Part shown: piece by piece, positions 56,166 to 64,000 of the stretch
How the letters are laid out: the number at the start of each line of letters is the position of its first letter
Numbering within the stretch: the first letter of the stretch is position 1
Assembly: GCF_040802235.1 (NCBI RefSeq)
Contig: NC_133166.1
Coordinates: 1,798,001-1,862,000, forward strand
Source of the DNA: Manis javanica
Taxonomy: Eukaryota > Chordata > Mammalia > Pholidota > Manidae
Length of the DNA: 64,000 bases
Direction of reading: 5' to 3'
Translations under genes and position numbers: made by a program
Notes under the pieces: generated by a model
The model's database searches: none
Seen by the model: only the letters and a program-made list of their open reading frames with translations
What the model was told of the DNA's origin: nothing

Positions 56166-56494
56166 GGAGGTCGCAGGTCGAGCGGCCCCGGCCTTGTCTC
56201 AAGGGGACAGGTGCTACTCCACTCAATCAGTGGTTGCCTCAGTCGGGACTCAGGTTCAGGGCTGCCAGAGGGCCTGCGTTTTTAAAAGCAACTGGAAATC
56301 CAGATCCTTATGTAAAATCTCACCATTTTTAAACGTTGGCAAGAATTTAAATTCTACAAAATGCTGTGTGGGCCAGATATAACACATCTGTCAGCCTGAT
56401 CTGTCTGTGGGCTACTGGTTTACAACTTCTGGTTTGAGAAAAGAGTTTTCTTTTTTTGCAAAGAGAGATCAAAATAGTTTTGGATCCAAAGATT

Positions 56495-56697
56495 CATGTC
56501 TGGAATGACCTTCTCTCTTACTCTGGTTCTAGCAAATTCTCAATCATTACTTAAGACTCAGTTCAGTTCTCCTCTGTGAAGCTTTCCCTATCACTCCCCT
56601 TTCCCCACCACAGACCCTCTGGTCCCCCCTAAATCTCCAAGTAGTTATCATGTCTTTGTGCTCCACTGCATTGTTCATATGTCCTGATACATACATA
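56495..56697 (+). mobile_element. L2 fragment, 3' region
   Basis: 'gtctggaatgaccttctctc' near 56498-56517, 'gtgaagctttccctatcact' near 56576-56595, and 'tctttgtgctccactgcatt' near 56653-56672. Confidence 0.75.
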
Positions 56698-56698
56698 C

Positions 56699-56702
56699 AA
56701 AA

Positions 56703-56757
<55 letters not shown>

Positions 56758-56770
56758 AGCAAGCAAGCAA
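56699..56770. repeat. Pure (AAAT)15 microsatellite followed by (AAGC)3
   Basis: Sixty uninterrupted bases of AAAT pass directly into three AAGC units. The minus strand reads as a repeating Tyr-Leu-Phe-Ile frame, which is an artefact. Confidence 0.97.
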
Positions 56771-56772
56771 CC

Positions 56773-57179
56773 TGTGGAACAGGAGAGAAGCCAAGGCCAG
56801 AAAAGATATGTATTTGTTGATTAATGGATGGAATCAAGATTTGTAGGAACAGTGGGTGAAATTCTCCTCATAGGCCACAGTGGCTGCCTGCCAAGACTTA
56901 GCCTGGGATGGAAAGAAACAGACTGGATCTGAACGGGTATATGAGATGCTTGAGCACAGGTTGGACTTCGGGATTTAGGAGAAGGCTTGGCATGAGTTTC
57001 TTTAGGATTTGATTCTTAAGCAGGGTTGGGTTCCATTCTTGAGTTTGTAATCATGTCAGTCTTTAGTTGACTGGTTCTGAGATACTGAAGGCTGACCAGG
57101 GAGTTTCCTGGGAAGGAATTTAGGAATATGGGGGTGGGGATAGGGGTGGAGTGAACATCTGCTATTTTTGCTGTCCAAC
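56773..57179. other. Non-genic stretch
   Basis: No gene or named repeat. Confidence 0.3.
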
Positions 57180-57670
57180 TTCCTTTTCAACCTTCCTTGG
57201 TTTCTCTAGGAATCTATCCATCCCCCACTTTCAGTCCACATGCTCTGCTTAAGTGTTGACTCAGACATGGCTCATCAAGGCTTCTCATTCTCTGAACACA
57301 GTGGTCAGTGTAGGGATGGTCACATAACCCCACAGGGTCAGTGAAAATCAGGTTCAAGACTTTCCTAGAATTGTTGAAATAGATACATTTTCTCTTTCCT
57401 GCTGAATTTGAACCTGGGAGGGCATAGGTCTAGAGCAATTGTCAGCCACCATGAAGAGTCTAAGAAGAAAGTTAGCATGGAGAAGAGATGAGCTAAGAGA
57501 TGGAGAGAGAACTGCGAATTGATTGTATTTTTGAGCCCCTGGATCAAACTGTACCTAAAGCTAGTTAACCATTGGTTTTTTTTTTCATTATTGTGGCTAG
57601 TATATTTTCTTCCTTAAACCAGTTTGAGCTAGTTTTTTTTTTTGTCAGTAGCAACCAAAAGGTTGTCCTT
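57180..57670 (+). mobile_element. Unclassified ancient LTR-like repeat
   Basis: 'gggatggtcacataacccca' near 57314-57333, 'gagcccctggatcaaactgt' near 57532-57551, and an end with 'ccagtttgagctagttt' near 57619-57635 and 'gtagcaaccaaaaggttg'. This order is familiar from old mammalian LTRs; the family name is uncertain. Confidence 0.55.
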
Positions 57671-57711
57671 CAACCTCAATGAAAGGTATAAAGAATGATC
57701 CCTTCTCTGAA

Positions 57712-57905
57712 CAATGCTTCACAGTTTGCAAAGAATTTTATATCCAGCCTTTTTGGATTCTTCCAACTCTCCTGGGAAGTAAGTAAAGTAGGAATTATTA
57801 TTCTCATATCACAGAGAAGACAATTGAGGCTTAACAGAGTTAGGATCCACAGTCAGACAGCTAGGAATGAAAATCCTGTCCTTTAAGTCTGGTTCCAGAG
57901 CTTCT
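57712..57905 (-). repeat. MIR SINE, inverted
   Basis: 'aattattattctcatatcac' near 57792-57811, 'acaattgaggcttaacagag' near 57820-57839, then a tRNA-related half. Confidence 0.7.
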
Positions 57906-58244
57906 CTGTATTGATAATGTACTAAATTAAACTCAATAATGCTGTACTAAATTACACTAAAGCACCCCTGGAAATAGCCTCTCAGAGTCATAATTCATGC
58001 TGGGTAATTACAAAATAACCTTCTTCTTCTTATTTTCCTACTTACATATCTCCAAGGGAAGGGCTGGTGATAAATGTCAGGGTCGGGACAATTTAGGTAA
58101 TTATTTGGCTGTCTGGCTGAAGCATACTTTTTATTATGACGTTGTTTGCTGTCTGCTTTTACCTTCTACTTGGTAATCAACAAATTAAAGATCTTCTATT
58201 TCATGTCCTCAGCCCAAGTCCAATTATTTTCTTAAAGCAATTGT
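57906..58244. other. Non-genic stretch
   Basis: The 106-codon frame at 58136-58456 is hydrophobic because of T-rich L2 sequence. It lacks the olfactory-receptor motifs one might expect near this locus. Confidence 0.4.
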
Positions 58245-58605
58245 TGAGAGCCTTTCTCAATCTTTTCTATCTTTCTGGAATGTTCGCTCTGCACTCTTTG
58301 TACATCTTGCTCCTGCTCCCAGGTATTAGTTTCAACACTACTGACTCAGAATGGTCTTACTTTATAAAAAGTAGGTTTTCATTTTTCCCTCAATCCTCAA
58401 TTTTGTCCATGTTAGGCCATGTTATATGCTTTTATAACATTTTTCACCATTTCTAATTTTAAAAATTTCTTTACAATTTTCTTTCTTTGCAGTAGACTGT
58501 CCAACAGGATGTAAGCTTCACTTCTCTCTCCCTACACCTAGTTCAGTGCCTAACATGTAACAGGTACTCATTAAATGTTTGTTGATGGTATAAACCAGTG
58601 AGTGA
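58245..58605 (+). mobile_element. L2 LINE 3' end
   Basis: 'ctttctggaatgttcgctct' near 58270-58289, 'gtagactgtccaacaggatg' near 58492-58511, 'agttcagtgcctaacatgta' near 58540-58559, and 'tcattaaatgtttgttgatg' near 58568-58587. Confidence 0.75.
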
Positions 58606-58714
58606 GTGGCTTATTCAGGAGTATTCAAGAAGAGGTAACCTGTGAGCCTTGGAAATTTGGGGCAGGGAGGGCTCTGGGCTAGAGGTTCTTGCTTGGTGGT
58701 TAGCAGAAAGGAGC

Positions 58715-58935
58715 TGGGGTGAGGGGGGATGAGTCCTGAGGAAAGATGAGCCCTCCAGGGAATACAATATTATGGGCGAGAAGTGGGAGTCAGGGACCAA
58801 GCCTTAGGGCATGGGAAAGAAGTGAGAGGCCAAGGAAGCAATCAGGATGGCTGACAACTAGAAGAGCACTGGGCAGAAACCATGACCTAGAAGCCAGGGC
58901 AGGAAGGGACTCAAGAAGAAGAGGGATGCTGACAA
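58715..58935 (-). mobile_element. L2 fragment, inverted
   Basis: 'ccaagccttagggcatggga' near 58798-58817, then purine-rich L2 antisense. Confidence 0.5.
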
Positions 58936-59624
58936 CAGCGATCCATGCCTCCATTCGGTGTCAGGGCATCTGATTCACACCTGACTTACTTTCCCAATTA
59001 TTTTTACCCGGATTGTAGCAGTTGGCAGGTTTCCAAGCAGCAGTGTGATTTTGTTTGCCGCCTGCAACTTCCACCTCTTCAGGTTAGCAGGCGTGAGTCT
59101 TTCGACCTCGCTGGAAAAGGTGACACCTCTCAATTTAGCTCTGTTTGCAAGTGTCAGCTGAGGCGCTGCGAGGCGCTGCGGGCACTCTTCACTGGGTCTT
59201 TAAGAACATTCACAGGAGCCCAGCCACATGAGTGCACGTGCACACACCATGATGCTTTACTCCCCACATCCTCTGCTCCTCTGCTCCCTTGGGAAGCAAG
59301 GGCATCTGCCAGGCTACCGCCTTGCAGTCCACCTATTTGGGGGTCTTTACCAGCCTTTGACACTGTTGTGCTAAAGGGGATAGGGATGTGCATTAGGGAG
59401 GAGTCTTAAACCTAAGGGACTAACAACATGGAGAGAGAGACAAAAAGTCTTTTCCCACAGGGTGGGCTCTAGAATTCTAGGAGCTGAGTCATCACACTCC
59501 AGAGAGTGCCACACACCTGGGCCCCTTGCTTCCATTTGCAGGCACGTGCTTTCTGCAGCCAGCTTCATGTTTATGGTCGCTGGAGATTTTAATAGCTGAT
59601 TGTTTGGAGTGTTTATGATGGGTT
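58936..59624. other. Unique-looking non-genic stretch
   Basis: The section 59000-59240 has no recognised repeat and ends in a perfect tandem 'aggcgctgcg' doublet at 59161-59180. The 154-codon frame (58945-59409) shows no known domain. Possible regulatory sequence, not demonstrated. Confidence 0.3.
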
Positions 59625-59830
59625 CAACATTGTATTAAACTTTGTAATATATGTTCATTTTATGTAATTTTCCATGGAATCCTATCAGGTCATTATTATT
59701 GGCTTTGCTTTGCAGATGAGGAAGCTGAGGCTCAGAGAGGCAGTGTGACTCACTGAAGGTCCCGCAGAATATACATAGTGGAGTTGGGAATCAGACTCAG
59801 GTCGTGGATTTTCCAGTGACTGCACTCTAG
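59625..59830 (-). repeat. MIR SINE, inverted
   Basis: 'tttgcagatgaggaagctga' near 59711-59730, 'ctcagagaggcagtgtgact' near 59732-59751, and 'ggaatcagactcaggtcgtg'. Confidence 0.8.
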
Positions 59831-61261
59831 TGGGCAGAAGCCCTGAGCCACGCTGGTTACCTGATGGAGACTGTCAGTGTCCATCACTGATACTGGCTAA
59901 CTGGGGCCTGGCCCTTCGCCTGAATACTGGAGAAGGCTGCCACCTGGAAAGCAGTGCCAGCTATAGTCAATGGGGCCCCATGGGTAGACTTTCTCTGTCA
60001 GCCCCTCTTCTACTTCCTTCTGAGCTCCTCCTCCAGGGTTCTTGCTTCTGGTAGAGGCAGGGTGCTTCCACTGAACAATTTAGTTCCTTAAAACGGCAAA
60101 AGATTCTTTCCCTTCTGATCACTAAAACAAAATCCTAAACAGAAGAAAACCTATTTTAAACAGGATGAAGCAGGATTCTTCACCTTCTCCCAGGGAGAGC
60201 ACATGCTTTCTGTTTTATTGGTAACTGAGCGGGGTGGGGGATATCCTCTGTGACTCAGACCAGATGCCGCCGCCACCCACTGAAGGTTTGCCTGCCCTGG
60301 TTGGTCACATCCTGGCTGCAGCCAGGAAATGTGAAGGGTGATCAGTGAACCAGCAGGCAAGCAGCGTGCACAGAGAGGAAAGAAAGCCTCTCTCCTAGGC
60401 AGTCTTCAGAAAGAGGAGGCAATGAGATTGTACAACAAGAACAATTACCACCACAGCAAGCTAGGCTCTGGAAGGGCAGGGTGGGAGCCGGCCAGTCGCC
60501 TCCCAACATGCACCTTCCACCTAGGCTGGTCTGATGTCATAGCGAGGCTGGGCCATGATGGTGAGGTGTGTGTGGGGGGGTGGTTTCGGTCACTCGTCTG
60601 TCCCTGACCTCCCCCACTGCCCCGACCCCAGCTTCGTCCTCTGTTAGCATAAGGGAAGCAGTGGTTCAGAAGCAGGAACTCAGTTGGCAGCCAGCACCCA
60701 GGGGCCCTGCTTTCCATCTGTCGTGTTGTCCTGGTTCCCTGGCTGTGCTGGCTTCCTTGTCGGGAGCTCTAAGGTGACGCAAATCACTCAGGCTCGGTTG
60801 TTTTCTGTCCCTTGTGCATCCTGTCCAGCTCCTTTAAGCTACTGGAACTGCTCGGTGCTACATACAAGCAGGTCCCGGACACTGTCGCATCCTGCTCCTG
60901 GGTTCTGATGCCTGAACTCTGCTCTGTGCTCCTGGATCCTGAGCTTCTCTTGGCTCTGATGCCACCAAACCTGTTCTGCTTCTGTCCCATGAACAGCTCT
61001 CCTACTATGTGTTTGGGACCTTTTGGGGAGGACCCACTAAGCCCTCTACCATGGCTCTCTTGACCCATTTTCTCAGGCCTTCTCAGGCTCCTCTGATAGG
61101 CAACTGCATGTCTCTTCACAGGAATAATGAGACCCCATTCAAATGCATTCAGTGTTCTGTGGCGAGCAGAACCCCATCCTCCTTTGCAGTCCTTATCAGA
61201 CTTGTAAATACTGACTTAACTTCTATTTTTCTTAATGTTGGAACCACAACAGTGACAATGA
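59831..61261. other. Non-genic stretch
   Basis: No gene or named repeat over 1.4 kb. The 111-codon minus frame (60784-61119) shows no known domain. Confidence 0.35.
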
Positions 61262-61455
61262 AAACTGATATTTACTGAGCACTCATGATGTGTCAGCCTC
61301 TGGGATATAAGCTTATGTATGCTGCCTTGTTTAATCCTCACAACAACCTGGTGCTATTACTACTCTGATTTTAGAGAGGAGGCGTTGGAAGCTCAGAGAG
61401 GGTGAATAACTGGCTTGAGTTCACAGTAAGCAGTGAGGCCAGGCACAAGGCTGGA
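61262..61455 (-). repeat. MIR SINE, inverted
   Basis: 'tatttactgagcactcatga' near 61269-61288, 'ttgtttaatcctcacaacaa' near 61327-61346, and 'ggaagctcagagagggtgaa' near 61387-61406. Confidence 0.8.
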
Positions 61456-61889
61456 ACTTAGTAACTGCTGAATGAACTGGAGAAGTGGTCCTTGGGCCAC
61501 TGGAAGGACAGGTGTACTGTCCAGGGTGGGGGCTGCTGGAAGTAGAGTCAGGCAAGCATAAGGGAGACTTTCTAGTGGCAGGAGCTCTTGATTGGTCCTC
61601 TGGGTGTGCAGATGAGGCTAAAGGAACCTCAGCAGGCAAGTTGGAGAGGGGAGTTAAGCTCCAGGTGAGGGATAGGCAAGATGACCTTTAAGATGCTTTC
61701 CAACTCTGAGAGTCTGAGGCTCTTGTATAATTCTTAAGAAAAACCAATAAAACCCGTTGCAAACATGTGCAAACATCTGCTGTTATGAACAGGAACTGAG
61801 TGGATGTTCATGCTGGGGCAATAAATGCCAACATCGGTAAGCCCTGAAGTCCCCTGGGGATTAATATCAACATTCTGTTATCAAAGAAT
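61456..61889. other. Non-genic stretch
   Basis: No gene or named repeat. Confidence 0.3.
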
Positions 61890-62000
61890 GATATTAACCA
61901 TAGCTGTCATTTATGGAGAGCTTATTAAACATCAGGCAAGATTGTAAATTGTTTACATGCATAAGCTCCATTCCCTAGCAAACCTATGAGATTATGAGTA
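61890..62000 (-). repeat. MIR 3' fragment, inverted
   Basis: 'tggagagcttattaaacatc' near 61914-61933, then 'gtttacatgcataagctcca'. Confidence 0.6.
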
Positions 62001-62009
62001 GTGTATTAG

Positions 62010-62235
62010 ACAAAACTGCGAAAACAAAGTCGTCTTGAGTCCTCAGTGGCTTAACAACAAAAGTTTGTTTCTTACCTTTTGAAGGCCAAAGGAAGTTGGG
62101 CCATTTTTTACTCTCCTTTTCGGAAACATGTGCCCTCCAAGGACTCCATGGTGAGCAGAAAGAGAAGAGTGGAGCAGGCCGATGGCTTTGTTGTGACCTG
62201 AGAACCTAAGTGCCACCCTACTGTGCATGCCTGTG
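62010..62235 (-). mobile_element. Probable MaLR-type LTR fragment, inverted
   Basis: 'cctcagtggcttaacaacaa' near 62041-62060 matches the inverted 3' end of MaLR-like LTRs. The rest is much diverged. Confidence 0.4.
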
Positions 62236-62640
62236 ATGATAGTTTAAAAAAAAGCAGGTAGGAGGCATTTTGAACCATGCACAAAGTGAATGCTCAGTAA
62301 ATGTGAATGATGACAGCAAGGATGATCTGTAAGACTAGAGAGGTGATTGGAGCCCCACGCTGAGCATGGAAGGGGGAAGGGACTGAAAGATGGAATCTCA
62401 CACTGGCTTAAGCCCTCCTTGGCTGGAGTCGGCCATGCCCCTGTCAGGAGGTTCAGCCCAGTCCAGGTTTCAGAGGTCATCCTGACTAGGGCAGGCTTAT
62501 CAGCAGCCTCAGCCCACCTTCTGCCAGGGGTCTGGGACCTGGTAATACTGTACTGCCCATGCCATCTACACATGCACCTCCTCTCCTCATGGATGACTCT
62601 GTCTCTGTGGCTAAACATCTGATGCAGTATTCTGGTCCAA
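62236..62640. other. Non-genic stretch
   Basis: A MIR tail remnant lies near 62270-62315 ('tgctcagtaaatgtgaatga'). No gene. Confidence 0.3.
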
Positions 62641-62678
62641 TATCTGTCTGTCTATCTATCTGTATCTACCTACCTCTG

Positions 62679-62723
<45 letters not shown>

Positions 62724-62764
62724 GTATCTATGTATCTATCTATGTATCTATCTATGTATCTATG

Positions 62765-62803
<39 letters not shown>

Positions 62804-62916
62804 ATCTATCTATCTGTATCTATCATCTATATATTTACCTACCTACCTACCTACCTGTATCTCTATCATTTATTTATTATCTATCTAGCTATATTTATTA
62901 TCTATCAATCTTCTGT

Positions 62917-62962
<46 letters not shown>

Positions 62963-62977
62963 CATCTATCTACCATC
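62641..62977. repeat. Compound (TATC)n tetranucleotide microsatellite
   Basis: About 335 bases of TATC/TCTA units mixed with TGTA, ACCT and TCTG variants. Two runs of about 11 uninterrupted units each lie at about 62679-62723 and 62917-62962. The Ile/Tyr/Leu/Ser frames over it are artefacts. Confidence 0.97.
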
Positions 62978-63339
62978 TTTATCCATCATCACCTATTTAT
63001 GCTGGGATTGGAGCCCTTCCTGAGTCCCTGACAGCTTGCCTCCAGCCGGGCCCTCATCAATGCTCAGAACCATGGTGCTGGGAGCTGTGTATTTTGGAGA
63101 AGTGTCTGCTGCCCATGGATACCAGTGGCTGACCAGAACTGCCCCTGTTTTCACGTGCTGTGGGTCATCTGACGGTCCTTAAGACAGCCAGGCTGTCAGT
63201 TTCCCATCCCTTCGTCCTCTCAGGTTGTCTTCCTTCCCTTCCCCACCTGCCTCGCTGCTTCATGCCTGAGTCTGTCTGAAGGATCTGAGAGGGGGAAAGG
63301 CACCAACATCCATTCGGAGGCAAGTTTTGCAGAAGGGTT
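62978..63339. other. Non-genic stretch
   Basis: No gene or named repeat. Confidence 0.3.
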
Positions 63340-63550
63340 TCCAGCCTGATGCTGGCGTTAGACTGACACTGCCATTTGCTTGCTGAGTGACATTGGTAAA
63401 GTTGTATCTGTGTCACTTCCCTTTTCTGTAGAATGGGGGTAACAATGTTACTGAACTCAGAGGGTTGTTGAGAAGATTAAATGAGATAGTCCCTCTATAG
63501 TGAACAGAAGAGTGGCCGGCACATGATACTTGCACACCTTAGCTATGATA
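63340..63550 (+). repeat. MIR SINE
   Basis: 'gatgctggcgttagactgac' near 63348-63367, 'cttttctgtagaatgggggt' near 63421-63440, 'gttgttgagaagattaaatg' near 63464-63483, and 'ggccggcacatgatacttgc' near 63514-63533. Confidence 0.8.
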
Positions 63551-64000
63551 ATAAAGATCCTTATCATCAGTATTCTAATCCAAACCTGCTTCTAAAGCTT
63601 CTGCTTTCCCACTCCATCACACATTACACAAGTCTTCCCTGATGGGAAGCCAATCTTAGCAGATTAACTTTGATTTTTCTTTTTTAGTTCTGCTAAATTC
63701 ACAGGGGATATTGGAAAGGGATATTTTAGAAGGCATTACTGAGAAGCTCAGCAGGTGGCCAGATGGTAATGGCAGGAAACATGGTCCCTTCTGTCTGCAA
63801 GAGTGACTGAGTGGCATTCAGGTGAGTAATGAGATAAACTACATTTCTGGAGAAATTCTACTAGGTCCAGGTGGGAGAGAGGGCACCATGGAATCTTGCC
63901 AGAGAGTGTAAAGTCTGGGAACACGGCAAAACAGACCACTCTACCCAGCCCCACTCCCTACGTGGCCCTCTCCCTGCCTTGACTCTGACACCTGGGAATT
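63551..64000. other. Non-genic stretch to window end
   Basis: No gene or named repeat. Confidence 0.3.

Noticed and set aside
58136-58456. Hydrophobic 106-codon frame, considered as an olfactory-receptor remnant because human LRRC55 lies near an OR cluster
   Set aside because: It lacks any OR motif (such as the DRY-region or PMLNP-type patterns) and its right part is L2.
62641-62977. Regularly spaced repeats considered as a CRISPR array
   Set aside because: The units are 4 bases long, without spacers, in a mammalian genome.
62559-63132. Ile/Tyr/Leu/Ser-repeat proteins
   Set aside because: They are translations of the (TATC)n microsatellite.

Overview
This is nuclear DNA from a placental (eutherian) mammal. 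It has intron/exon structure, one CpG island, and a background of old mammalian repeats (MIR, L2, MER5A/Charlie, Tigger, MaLR LTRs). Apart from the repeats it is gene-poor. I recognise one protein-coding gene: LRRC55, the gamma-3 auxiliary subunit of BK (KCNMA1) potassium channels. It lies on the minus strand in two coding exons (40004-39344 and 35614-35379), with a probable 4-kb 3' UTR running to a poly(A) signal at 31334-31339 and a CpG island 1.4 kb upstream of the start codon (about 41405-41905). From established knowledge, human LRRC55 lies at 11q12.1 between an olfactory-receptor cluster and APLNR. Neither neighbour is visible here.

Layout: 1-31 kb is the flank downstream of LRRC55. It is intergenic and built from L2 and MIR fossils, a Tigger element, MER5A copies, MaLR LTRs and a 1.1-kb retroviral transcript copy with a poly(A) tail and a 15-bp target-site duplication (26800-27940). 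A truncated second copy of that retroviral family, in the opposite orientation, sits at the left edge (1-256). 31.3-42 kb is the LRRC55 locus. 42-64 kb is the upstream flank: an AT-rich stretch, two adjacent MaLR LTRs, a 41-bp minisatellite, many MIR/L2 fragments, a pure (AAAT)n array and a large (TATC)n compound microsatellite near the right end.

Species: I see no young lineage-marking SINE (no Alu, B1/B2, Can-SINE, ERE, Bov-tA/CHR, VES or AfroSINE) and no recent L1 in 64 kb. The only young mobile DNA is the retroviral LTR family with an L1-type poly(A) tail. This argues against primates, rodents, carnivores, horses and ruminants. A lineage without an abundant SINE, such as pangolins, would fit, but that is a weak inference.

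Repeat names were assigned by eye against remembered consensus features, so boundaries are approximate (tens of bases). Apart from LRRC55, the open reading frames are short, repeat-derived, or shadows of GC-rich sequence, and I do not call them genes. I found no convincing previously undescribed gene system. The points most worth checking are the retroviral transcript copies, the candidate regulatory elements with RFX-type motifs, and the local duplication near 15-16 kb.
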